Part shown: positions 58,101-64,000 of the stretch, in pieces
Numbering within the stretch: position 1 is the stretch's first letter
Layout of the letters: the number at the start of each line of letters is the position of its first letter
Assembly (NCBI GenBank): GCA_016185435.1
Contig: JACPNN010000007.1
Coordinates: forward strand, 45,355-109,354
Source: Candidatus Aenigmatarchaeota archaeon
GTDB lineage: Archaea; Aenigmatarchaeota; Aenigmatarchaeia; QMZP01
DNA: 64,000 nt
Reading direction: 5' to 3'
Notes under the pieces: generated by a model
What the model saw: the letters and a program-made list of their open reading frames with translations, nothing else
Told to the model about the DNA's origin: nothing
Databases searched by the model: none
Translations under genes and position numbers: made by a program

Positions 58101-58981
58101 TCAGAAACGTCCCTTATGACATCCTTGCCGATATTGAAGAATATCTCCCTTATCCTCTCCGACCTCACAAAATCCTCTGTCGTGGGCTTATGCGCGACCA
58201 TATACCTTCTTGCCGTGTCAAGGACAATGTATTTCTCCTCGCTCAGCTTGAATTCAGGAGGCATGGCAAAATACATGTATTCGGCCTTTCCATGGAGCTT
58301 GAAGATCTCAATCTGCATGTCGCCGATCTGATACCTGTCCATGCTCTCGGCCTTTTCAGGCGGGGTTGTAAGGTAGCGTGTGAACATGAAATTAGGCCTT
58401 ATGCTGGCCATGAACAGCTGCCTGTACAGCGTCCTGTCGCCTACATGGTATCCATAAACATTCGGGGAGGCGAGCCTGATCATCTTCGTCTCTGACAGCC
58501 ATTTTCCGACCTTTTCCAGCACGCTTTCATTATATTCCTTCAGGTAAGCTTTGGTCGCCTCTGATTCCGCCTTTCCCATGAGAAATTCCACCTTCCTCAT
58601 CTCCCTCTTCAGTTCCACATAGGCCCCGATAGGATCCCTGAGAAGGAGGGTGAATGCTATATAGTTGAACCTGGACATCCAGTCAGGGTAAATGTGCCTG
58701 AATTCAGCGGTATTGAATTTACTGTAGGAAAAGTTCTGCTCCCTTACAATATCCTCGACTATCTTCGCTATCTCGGCAAGCATCTTCACCTGCTCATACC
58801 CGTACTCGTATTCCCTGTCCCTGGCCAATATCACACTCGAGAACTTCTTCGTCTCCAGAAGCTTGTCTATGGTCGTGGCCATGCACATCGGGAAATCCTC
58901 TATCGATGAGCCGAAGAGGCAGCCGGTGCATTTCACCCTTATCTTCATCGTGTTCTCGTCATAGTCGTACTCGCAGACCAT
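55196..58981 (-). CDS. Type II/IV secretion ATPase (pilus, VirB11/TadA-like) with intein
   Basis: The precursor has 1261 residues; without the intein the host is 752. The extein has a long N-terminal domain, including a possible Fe-S or zinc Cys set (VKCTGCLFGSS..FPMC), then the ATPase core. That core has Walker A GGRGSGKT, Walker B VVIED, the Asp box TLELP that follows the intein, and the GEIRSLEAKALWEAMRIGA and HGESAYGVFDRVV motifs. It powers assembly of an archaeal type IV pilus or archaellum-like filament. No other pilus gene is next to it; the GspF-like protein is at 1465-2337. The start at 58981 has TATTTAAG about 9-16 nt upstream, so it is probably leaderless or starts slightly downstream. 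Confidence 0.9.
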   Translation of the reverse strand: MVCEYDYDENTMKIRVKCTGCLFGSSIEDFPMCMATTIDKLLETKKFSSVILARDREYEYGYEQVKMLAEIAKIVEDIVREQNFSYSKFNTAEFRHIYPDWMSRFNYIAFTLLLRDPIGAYVELKREMRKVEFLMGKAESEATKAYLKEYNESVLEKVGKWLSETKMIRLASPNVYGYHVGDRTLYRQLFMASIRPNFMFTRYLTTPPEKAESMDRYQIGDMQIEIFKLHGKAEYMYFAMPPEFKLSEEKYIVLDTARRYMVAHKPTTEDFVRSERIREIFFNIGKDVIRDVSDKLRMQISGNDIEQLANILTRYTAGYGVLEILLADERVQDIYINSPVESQSILVFHQDWEECKTNLIPTKEDAEAWATRLRIQSGRPLDEANPVLDVDIGVPGGRARFAVITKSLSPEGLGFAIRRHRFNPWTLPLFVKTKYINPLAAGLMSFLIDNSASLLMAGGRGSGKTSLMAAMMLELLPKTRIVVIEDSVTGDCEMLYRKGRAIRRSTVAEIIDEQIKKYGRAVAGREISRNPEGIEIYSMTKTGKVKLAKVGRFIRHEIRKDIFEVETRTGRKISVTGDHSLFSVGVNGGIEPIEARRLKKGDYICTNRLLPISQKESQFINLFDYMGNIGMGYIVSESLRRIIWNERKRLRGTGYSKGGIQWWYTKGIIPVGIGKIILDFRHADPEGFFFKSSSSKKIPVKINLTDSLLTFFGLWLADGCYDRNSVIISVDDKESRGVVRHVGKMFGLETKMHSDGLSLMLNSKALKLAMKALGFEGDAFTKRIPDFVYDLSSRQIGCMLKGLFSGDGCVSDKEIVMDLRSEKMIKDVQTLLLSFGIIARCRTRNGFYKCHISSLKSLRLYKKDIGILQKYKSARLDRLCSKTSTHDSTDIIPLPLDMKKRLIEAYGIAGYDYIGRQNNMGREFLSNLVSQEFMDDDQDTEALIHIQNAGMLASSDIFWDEVREIRRMKAKDFYVYDFSVPETENFICENVVAHNTLELPIDQLIKLEYNIESLKSRSVITRVETEMPADEALRTSLRLGDSAMIVGEIRSLEAKALWEAMRIGALSNVVAGTIHGESAYGVFDRVVNDLGVPVTSFKATDIISVSKMLKTADGLHRFRRLTEITEIRKKWSSDPMKEGAFVNLMEYSAKDDTLKPTDTFVNGESEVLNRIANLVKEWSGNWEAVWENINLRGRMKQTMVEMADRLDKPEILEAYWMTQSNSRFHLIADAVRRETGSADPKRIYELWLEWLKEAIQRPSIG
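55997..57523 (-). other. Intein in the pilus ATPase at Walker B
   Basis: A 509-residue intein (residues 487-995). It starts with Ser1 (SVTGDCEMLYRKG), has block B VTGDHSLFSVG, two LAGLIDADG motifs (FFGLWLADGC, MLKGLFSGDGC) and ends VVAHN before Thr+1 (TLELP). It is inserted between the Walker B IED and the TLELP block, so the ATPase is inactive until splicing. All catalytic splicing residues are present. Confidence 0.93.
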
Positions 58982-59156
58982 CAGGACCCACTTAAATATT
59001 GTCGGCAGTTTCCTATTAAGCTGCTTCCGCCAGAATGCCTGATGAGCCTTAGTTTATTGCTGATTGTTATATGCTCCGTTGCCAGCTAAATCTGAAAAAT
59101 CAGTATCTTTTGATTATCCTCATGTACAATCAGATGCCAATCATCACACATGAATT

Positions 59157-59270
59157 ATGGCTGAGAAAGTGCAATTGATAGGCTATAGATGCTATCGTTG
59201 TAATCATGAGTGGCTGCCCAGAGGCGATGATGCCCCAAAAGTTTGCCCTTCGTGCAAGAGTCCGTATTGA
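59157..59270 (+). CDS. 37-residue zinc-ribbon protein
   Basis: The frame gives a short protein with C12xxC15 (YRCYRCNHEWLPRG) and C30xxC33 (VCPSCKSPY). These match the small zinc-ribbon proteins common in DPANN genomes, whose typical core is C..C.H.W.PR....P..CP.CKSPYW, here ending at the tyrosine. Function unknown, possibly a nucleic-acid-binding or antitoxin-like protein. It is too short for many gene finders. It lies just before the repeat array and the alarmone-synthetase-like gene. Confidence 0.75.
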   Translation: MAEKVQLIGYRCYRCNHEWLPRGDDAPKVCPSCKSPY

Positions 59271-59274
59271 GATA

Positions 59275-59430
59275 GACCGCGCAAAATGAATATTGCTTGA
59301 TAATAACTTCTAATCTCTGACCGCGCAAAATGAATATATATTTAAAATTACTCTAAAACTATTCTCAATATGACCGCGCAAAATGAATATTGCTTGATAA
59401 TAACTTCTAATCTCTGACCGCGCAAAATGA
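59275..59430 (+). repeat. Four copies of GACCGCGCAAAATGA upstream of the Rel-like gene
   Basis: Copies start at 59275, 59319, 59372 and 59416 (spacings 44, 53, 44). The 44-nt unit at 59275-59318 is repeated exactly at 59372-59415. Copies 2 and 4 are directly followed by TATA-like sequence (ATATATATTTAAAA and TATTTAAATA), so the GCGCAAAA part may act as a TFB recognition element or a repressor site. Confidence 0.75.
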
Positions 59431-59458
59431 TATTTAAATACAAAGACTATAAAGGAGA
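59431..59458 (+). promoter_or_regulatory. Promoter and ribosome-binding site of the Rel-like gene
   Basis: TATTTAAATA (59431-59440) follows the fourth repeat, and AAAGGAGA (59451-59458) lies just before the ATG at 59461. Both a near-leaderless start and a Shine-Dalgarno sequence are present. Confidence 0.55.
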
Positions 59459-59460
59459 TT

Positions 59461-60537
59461 ATGGAATGGGAAAAACCTGGGAGATATTCAAAATCACAAC
59501 TCAATAAAACAGGCGACGTTTTGATTAGCAATACGAGTACAGATGAGGAAAGGGGCGAAGCACTTGATATTTTGAATAACTGGAGAGCAATTCACAGCTA
59601 TCCTATGCATGTATTTAAAGTCAGATTAAAGGATGTCTCGAAACGCGTCGATAGTGATGCACTAACAGCACAACGTCTTAAACGTGTTCCAGCAATTATT
59701 AAAAAATTATCAAGAAGCTATGAGGACCGTCCTCCAACAATGAAACTAAGTCAAATGCAAGATATTGGCGGATGTAGGGCAGTTCTAACAACTGTTGGTC
59801 AAGCAAGGAAACTATGTAACGATTATTATTTGAAAGGAGATTTAAAACATAAAAAAGTTGGAATGAAAGACTACATTGCTAACCCCAAAAAAGATGGTTA
59901 TAGAAGCATTCATTTAATCTATAGATATAATAGCGATAAAGAAAGGAAGAAAATTTATAATGGCTTACTTGTCGAAGTTCAAATAAGGTCGAAATTGCAA
60001 CACATTTGGGCAACTGCCATAGAGACAGTAGACTTCTTTACCAGACAGGCGATTAAATCGAATGAAGGAGAAGAAGAGTGGATGAATTTTTTTAGGTTGG
60101 TAGGCAGTGCTTTTGCTAAGGAGGAAAACTGTCCACTCGTTCCGAATACTCCCGTTGAGGAAAAAGAGCTATATTCCCAAATAAAGAAAAAAGAAGCAGA
60201 ATTAAATGTGAGAACTATAATGTCCGGATGGACAAATGCAATGAGAGTCTTTGAAGAATACGCGAGTAAATCTATCTCGAAAGCACAATTTTTCTTGCTT
60301 GAATTAGATATTGTAGGTGAAAAAATGACTCTTACCGCCTATCCAAAGAGGCAGGAAGGCAAAGCAATTGAAGATTATGCTAAAGCTGAAAAAAGAAATA
60401 AAGAAAAAAAGGAATTTGATGTCGTTCTGGTCGGAGTAGATACCATAGGTGATTTGAAAAAAGCATACCCAAATTATTTCGTGGATACAAGAGAATTTTT
60501 AATACAGCTCCAAAAAATCATAAAAAAAGCTGGGTGA
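59461..60537 (+). CDS. RelA/SpoT-type nucleotidyltransferase (alarmone synthetase-like)
   Basis: A 358-residue protein with a (p)ppGpp-synthetase fold: QMQDIGGCRAVL (D101), NPKKDGYRSIHLIYRY (GYRSxH at 146-151) and VEVQIRSKLQHIWATAIE (E172). There is no HD hydrolase, TGS or ACT domain, so it resembles small alarmone synthetases. Some of these are toxins (toxSAS) that make (pp)pApp or pyrophosphorylate tRNA. A C-terminal about 130 residues are of unknown fold. It is AT-rich and isolated, next to a zinc-ribbon gene, consistent with a mobile defence or TA function. Rel enzymes are rare in archaea. Confidence 0.85.
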   Translation: MEWEKPGRYSKSQLNKTGDVLISNTSTDEERGEALDILNNWRAIHSYPMHVFKVRLKDVSKRVDSDALTAQRLKRVPAIIKKLSRSYEDRPPTMKLSQMQDIGGCRAVLTTVGQARKLCNDYYLKGDLKHKKVGMKDYIANPKKDGYRSIHLIYRYNSDKERKKIYNGLLVEVQIRSKLQHIWATAIETVDFFTRQAIKSNEGEEEWMNFFRLVGSAFAKEENCPLVPNTPVEEKELYSQIKKKEAELNVRTIMSGWTNAMRVFEEYASKSISKAQFFLLELDIVGEKMTLTAYPKRQEGKAIEDYAKAEKRNKEKKEFDVVLVGVDTIGDLKKAYPNYFVDTREFLIQLQKIIKKAG

Positions 60538-60566
60538 TATAAAATTCATCCATTATACCTATATTA

Positions 60567-60601
60567 CCGACTTTTTACACATGCATCCGACTTTTTACAC
60601 A
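60567..60601 (+). repeat. Direct repeat CCGACTTTTTACACA x2
   Basis: Two identical 15-bp copies at 60567-60581 and 60587-60601, 20 nt apart (about two helical turns), between the Rel-like gene and the coiled-coil gene. They could be a protein-binding site or T-rich termination signals. Confidence 0.5.
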
Positions 60602-60668
60602 GAAGCCACTAAATACACAAGCTATGCCCTTATCCAATGCTATTAAACACAGACAGGCATTATTTAAT

Positions 60669-61073
60669 ATGCCCGATGCCAAGGCAACACTTAGGACAAT
60701 AATAACAGAGCTTGTGGAGAGGACAAACACAGATGCAAGGAGGCTTAGGGTTCTTGAGCAAAGATCAGAGAGCCTGACAGCCCAGATGAACACTGTCGAA
60801 GAGACTGTCCTCAAAACAAAAAAGGATGTCTCAGAGCAGCTGGCAGGCATGGCCTCAGAGCTTGAGAAGCAATCCGACAGGCTTGAGAAGGTCGAAAAGG
60901 CGATAGATGAGATTGTGAAGCAGCTCAAGAAGACAGCATCGATAACCCAGATGAAGGAGCTGGAGGAGTTTGTGGAGATATACAGCCCCCTGAAGTCCAA
61001 TTTTATCACAAGGGAGCAGGCGGAGACGATGATCGAGGAGAAACTGAAAAGGCAGGGCCAGTATCATGGATGA
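60669..61073 (+). CDS. Coiled-coil protein
   Basis: From the ATG at 60669 the product has 134 residues, nearly all coiled coil (RRLRVLEQRSESLTAQMNTV, ELEKQSDRLEKVEKAIDEIV) with a short folded C-terminal part (NFITREQAETMIEEKLKRQG). No catalytic motif. The start was chosen because CTATTAAA (about 60640-60647) lies 21 nt upstream. It precedes another coiled-coil protein gene and may form a complex with it. Confidence 0.6.
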   Translation: MPDAKATLRTIITELVERTNTDARRLRVLEQRSESLTAQMNTVEETVLKTKKDVSEQLAGMASELEKQSDRLEKVEKAIDEIVKQLKKTASITQMKELEEFVEIYSPLKSNFITREQAETMIEEKLKRQGQYHG

Positions 61074-61125
61074 CGGCAACGGCTGAATTTTATTAACCAC
61101 CTGCAACAATATAATAAGTGATACA

Positions 61126-61920
61126 ATGATAAATCTACCTTTCGGCAAGAAAAATCCCAAACCAACAGCGCCTGTCCAGGAAAGAGTCACTTCTCTCTCA
61201 TCCCAGGGGTTTGCAGAGGCAGAAGTAATAAAGATGCTAAGAGAAGAGGGCTACACCCCATTCGATATAGACCGTGCGATGAAACAGGCAGTAAAGACAG
61301 CTGCCGTTCCCCCATATCAGCAGCCTCAACAACGCTATCCACAGCAGCCTGAAGCGCCTCATTATCCCCCGCCTCCGCAACAGCCACTTCCGCAGCAAAG
61401 GCCCGTGCCAGGCGAGACTTTCAGGCCATTGCCAAGGCAGCCATATTCTGAGGATGAATTCGGCCTTTCCGATGAGAGGAGGATGGAGCAGGATCTGCCC
61501 CAGCTTCCCGCATTCAATTTCAGGCCGCCGGACGAGTTCAGGAGCCAGGAACCCGCAGCAAAGAGGAGCACGATGGAAAGGCAGCAGCTGGAAGAGATAG
61601 CAGAGGCCATTGTCGACGACAAATGGCGAAACTTTGAGAAAGAAGTCAACAACATGAACAGCAGGATGAACCAGATCATGCTGAGGATAGACAGCATAGA
61701 GAACATGGTCAACCAGCTGAAGGGGACTGAAAAGAGCGAGATAGAGGACATAAAAACGAACATCGGCAAATACAGGGAAAACCTTGTAGAGATGTCATCT
61801 AAGATGGAGAGCGTAGAGAGGGCGATGAAAGACAGCATGACCCCCATGCTTCAGACCCTGCGGAGCATGAGCGATGCCATCAGGGCAATGAAAAAGGGAG
61901 ACGCAAAAGAGCAGTCCTGA
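61126..61920 (+). CDS. Pro/Gln-linker coiled-coil protein
   Basis: A 264-residue protein in three parts: a UBA-like three-helix N-terminus (VTSLSSQGFAEAEVIKMLRE, EGYTPFDIDRAMKQ), a low-complexity Pro/Gln/Tyr linker (about residues 60-140) and a C-terminal coiled coil (NNMNSRMNQIMLRIDSIENM and following). Similar architectures are common in DPANN archaea near motility or envelope genes. Function unknown; a scaffold role is plausible. Confidence 0.6.
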   Translation: MINLPFGKKNPKPTAPVQERVTSLSSQGFAEAEVIKMLREEGYTPFDIDRAMKQAVKTAAVPPYQQPQQRYPQQPEAPHYPPPPQQPLPQQRPVPGETFRPLPRQPYSEDEFGLSDERRMEQDLPQLPAFNFRPPDEFRSQEPAAKRSTMERQQLEEIAEAIVDDKWRNFEKEVNNMNSRMNQIMLRIDSIENMVNQLKGTEKSEIEDIKTNIGKYRENLVEMSSKMESVERAMKDSMTPMLQTLRSMSDAIRAMKKGDAKEQS

Positions 61921-61987
61921 CAAAGCCGGCTATTGATTCAGGCTTTTTTTCGCACCGCATTATTAAATCTCGCAGCAAATTATTATT

Positions 61988-62260
61988 ATGGCAGATCAGA
62001 TAAACCCGAAAAGAGCGGCCATGACTGTTGGGATTTTTGCAGCAGTTCTGCACTTTCTATGGGCAATTATTGTTGCCTCCGGAACAGGCCAGCAGCTTGC
62101 AGACTGGAAGCTTGGACTCCATTTCCTGAGCAATCCATATACAATAGCGTCCTTTAACATTGTGACAGCTGTCGCGCTGATAGCTGCTGCGTTTGTGGGC
62201 GGCGCAGTCTTAGGCTGGGCACTAGCTGCTGTATGGAACTGGACAAGCAAGTTTAAGTGA
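61988..62260 (+). CDS. Small two-helix membrane protein
   Basis: A 90-residue protein with two clear membrane helices (MTVGIFAAVLHFLWAIIVAS and SFNIVTAVALIAAAFVGGAVLG), a short loop with GLHFLSNPYT, and a basic C-terminus (WNWTSKFK). A conserved-looking small membrane protein in DPANN. Function unknown. It is the third gene in a same-strand run with the two coiled-coil genes. Confidence 0.6.
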   Translation: MADQINPKRAAMTVGIFAAVLHFLWAIIVASGTGQQLADWKLGLHFLSNPYTIASFNIVTAVALIAAAFVGGAVLGWALAAVWNWTSKFK

Positions 62261-62303
62261 ATTTCCATAAAATCGGCAAGAGAAATGCAGTCTATAGAAG
62301 AAC

Positions 62304-63002
62304 CTATACAGACACTATTTTCTCCAGCAACAGGAGGTCATTTTCGCTGTATTCCGCGGCAGCCCTTTCTGCTTTCAGGCCTCTCATCAGCCAGTAGCTT
62401 ATCATCCCTGCGTTATTGGCCGCCTGAAGGCATCTGGCCGAATTGCTGACCACTATCGTCTCCACAGAAGGGAGTCCAAGGGCCTGCTGGATCAGGAGGA
62501 AAGGATCAGAGTTGGGATACACATGCTCTGTCCTGCTGCCGGAGAACTTGAGGCCGAAAAAGCTTTCCAGGCCATAAACCTCAAGGTATCTGTCAAGATA
62601 CTCCTCCTCCCTCGGGGTGAAAGCGACAAGCTTCCTGCCATCCCCGGAAAGCTTCTCTATAATCCTTTTGGCGTCCTCATTAGGCGGGGTTGCCTTTATC
62701 ATCTCTTCCATATAATTCCTTGCCGCCCCCATGATGGCCGCTTCATCATTCACAGCATAAAATCTCTTCAGCACAACTTTCCACAGCTCGGCAAACATGT
62801 GAATCTTCGGCGAGTCGGCAGGATTTTTTTCCTCCAGCAGTTTCATCGAGTCCAGCATCTCCCTGTAGAGCCTGGAAAAGGCTGTCTCTATCTCAAGGTT
62901 CTTGAGGTACTCGACCTGGCTCCTTATAACCTGGTGGAGGCTCTCTTCAGTCAGGGAGGATATGGGGCCTTCAAGGTCAAAAACAACCGCATTGATCGGC
63001 AT
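62304..63002 (-). CDS. Degenerate HAD-superfamily protein
   Basis: A 232-residue protein with a HAD-like core and a helical cap. Motif I reads VFDLEGP, so the second Asp that acts as general acid is Glu. Motif II is AFTPRE. Motif IV, usually GDSxxD with acidic metal ligands, reads VVSNSARCLQAANNAG and lacks both acids. Phosphatase activity is therefore unlikely or altered. Possibly a binding protein or an enzyme with changed chemistry. Confidence 0.7.
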   Translation of the reverse strand: MPINAVVFDLEGPISSLTEESLHQVIRSQVEYLKNLEIETAFSRLYREMLDSMKLLEEKNPADSPKIHMFAELWKVVLKRFYAVNDEAAIMGAARNYMEEMIKATPPNEDAKRIIEKLSGDGRKLVAFTPREEEYLDRYLEVYGLESFFGLKFSGSRTEHVYPNSDPFLLIQQALGLPSVETIVVSNSARCLQAANNAGMISYWLMRGLKAERAAAEYSENDLLLLEKIVSV

Positions 63003-63131
63003 ATGAATTAGTACTATAGTTAGAAATAAAAGCTGATCTGGAAGGGCATAATTTTGTCGTTCTGTTCACAATAATGATGAAAGACCAAAAATCCAATAGT
63101 TATAGAGCTTTGCAAATTTCACCGAATAAAT

Positions 63132-63224
63132 ATGAGCAAAAAACAAGAATATGGAACTGATGACGAAGAACGAATCCTGTTCAATGGTGCCAATTTCTCG
63201 CTGATTAATGGCCTGCTCAGCTAA
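63132..63224 (+). CDS. Possible 30-residue ORF
   Basis: An open frame encodes MSKKQEYGTDDEERILFNGA plus ten residues. A TATAGAG-like box lies about 27-33 nt upstream, and no other gene is on 63003-63227. The composition is polar and gene-like but there is no family match I can name. Treat as tentative. Confidence 0.25.
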   Translation: MSKKQEYGTDDEERILFNGANFSLINGLLS

Positions 63225-63227
63225 CGC

Positions 63228-63812
63228 CTACCTGGTCCTACCGGGCGGCCCAGCAGGCTGCTCCCCCTCTCCAGGCGCCTTTTCCTGGCTCATGAGGAAC
63301 CACATGGCAAGGGCTATGACTATGAGGACAAAGATTATGGCCCATGCATCCTGACCCGGCAGTCCCAGAGCGGTCTGGGGGAGGTTAAGGAATGCGGCCC
63401 CTCCTGCCCCAAGGAAGACAAGGAAGCCGATGAAGGCCAACAGAAGCAGAGTCACATATATGTGGCCTTTCTTGTCACCTGCTTCTTTCCAGTCAAATAC
63501 CTCCGTGACATTGATCCCGACTATGGCAAGGAACATGATTATCATCAGCAGGCCTGTCAATACTATTATCCCTGAGCCGAAAATGGTGGTGAAGAAGGCG
63601 GCTATGGCTATGCCCACCTGCCCCGAGTAATTCATGACGAAGAATGACACGACAATGGCTACCAGCCCGGAGGCTGACCTGTCAAGTATCTTGCGAAGAG
63701 AAAACCTCAGTATGCCATAAATGATCGCCATGGTCAGCAGGAACGGCAGAAGGAATTGGAAGAACCCGAGGTTGTTCAGATTTCCCAAAAGAGATTCAAA
63801 GGGGCTGACCAT
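63228..63812 (-). CDS. Membrane protein of unknown function
   Basis: A 194-residue protein with five to six membrane helices and a short charged loop (DWKEAGDKKGH). The C-terminus is Pro/Gly/Glu-rich. It resembles the protein at 25820-26269 in its start and helix order, suggesting a small family in this genome. No known family is assigned. The ATG at 63812 is 13-24 nt from AT-rich promoter-like sequence. Confidence 0.6.
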   Translation of the reverse strand: MVSPFESLLGNLNNLGFFQFLLPFLLTMAIIYGILRFSLRKILDRSASGLVAIVVSFFVMNYSGQVGIAIAAFFTTIFGSGIIVLTGLLMIIMFLAIVGINVTEVFDWKEAGDKKGHIYVTLLLLAFIGFLVFLGAGGAAFLNLPQTALGLPGQDAWAIIFVLIVIALAMWFLMSQEKAPGEGEQPAGPPGRTR

Positions 63813-63867
63813 ATATGTTATTTTATTGCCCTTGGATGTATATAAATCATTTATTTTCCGAGCGTGT

Positions 63868-64000
63868 CTAATTATTCACCCACCAGCCATTCCCAGCCAG
63901 CCTGACTCTCAGATATATCTTAACCTGATAAGCGATGACCCTCAGTACGCTCCTTACATAAGTCGTTCTCCTCAGCCTCGTGTCCAATCTGTCCCCAAAG
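63868..64000 (-). CDS. C-terminal end of an unidentified gene (partial)
   Basis: On the minus strand the frame entering at 64000 stays open for 43 codons to the TAG at 63868-63870. It ends ..AYQVKIYLRVRLAGNGWWVNN and contains FGDRLDTRLRRTTYV. The content is basic and aromatic and looks like a real protein end rather than noise. Too little is visible to name it. Confidence 0.5.
   Translation of the reverse strand, partial: FGDRLDTRLRRTTYVRSVLRVIAYQVKIYLRVRLAGNGWWVNN

Noticed and set aside
59275..59430. CRISPR array
   Set aside because: The repeat unit is only about 15-19 bp, spacings are irregular (44, 53, 44) and two 'spacers' are identical. No cas genes are nearby.

Overview
The window comes from an archaeon with a small, compact genome, most likely a DPANN-type lineage. 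I cannot fix the phylum from sequence alone. The evidence is: archaeal-type ribosomal proteins (uS5, uL30, uL15, eS26), RpoL, aRF1, Bud32, Dph2 and Hel308; archaeal-type Val-, Pro-, Ala- and Leu-tRNA synthetases; SecY plus an EMC3-type insertase and SecF/SecD; and tRNA genes with archaeal bulge-helix-bulge introns. Many starts lie 20-27 nt downstream of a TATA box (leaderless transcripts), overlaps are mostly ATGA, and two core genes carry inteins. Many very short or membrane-bound proteins have no function I can assign.

Layout. 1-11.3 kb: partial KaiC-type ATPase, prenyl synthase, a type IV pilus membrane protein, eS26, ValRS, small wHTH genes, an orphan DNA methylase, ProRS, Bud32 and the uS5-uL30-uL15 end of the spc operon. 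11.3-15.7 kb: the uL15-secY junction is interrupted by about 1.4 kb flanked by two copies of the secY promoter and carrying a stand-alone copy of the ProRS C-terminal zinc domain. Then come secY, an AdkA-like gene without a P-loop, an EMC3-like insertase and an intron-containing tRNA-Tyr. 15.8-18.4 kb is an accessory island: VapBC, an MNT/HEPN pair flanked by direct repeats, and palindromic elements. 18.4-24.1 kb: a surface protein, HMG-CoA reductase, Dph2, two tiny membrane proteins, a structured RNA candidate, an Lrp regulator, and a tRNA-Leu(CAA) gene split into four exons by three introns.

24.1-37.7 kb: an AlbA_2/AAA_4 protein, rpoL, an unknown two-gene operon behind a palindrome, membrane proteins, the secF-SDR-secD operon, a geranylgeranyl reductase and the HMG-CoA synthase-thiolase-DUF35-Nudix operon. 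37.7-53.2 kb: AlaRS, aRF1 with an intein directly after its catalytic GGQ, a transaldolase-like protein, SerRS, Hel308, acylphosphatase, a PRPP synthetase-like protein and LeuRS. 53.2-64 kb: a thioredoxin-fold protein, a glycosyltransferase, a pilus ATPase with an intein at Walker B, a zinc ribbon and an alarmone-synthetase-like gene behind four copies of a repeat, coiled-coil proteins, a degenerate HAD protein and membrane proteins.

Functional themes are translation (five aminoacyl-tRNA synthetases, release factor, two split tRNA genes), protein export and membrane insertion, isoprenoid lipid synthesis (thiolase, HMGCS, HMGR, prenyl synthase and GGR spread over four loci), and a dispersed type IV pilus apparatus. 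AT-richer islands carry toxin-antitoxin-like genes and genes of unknown function.
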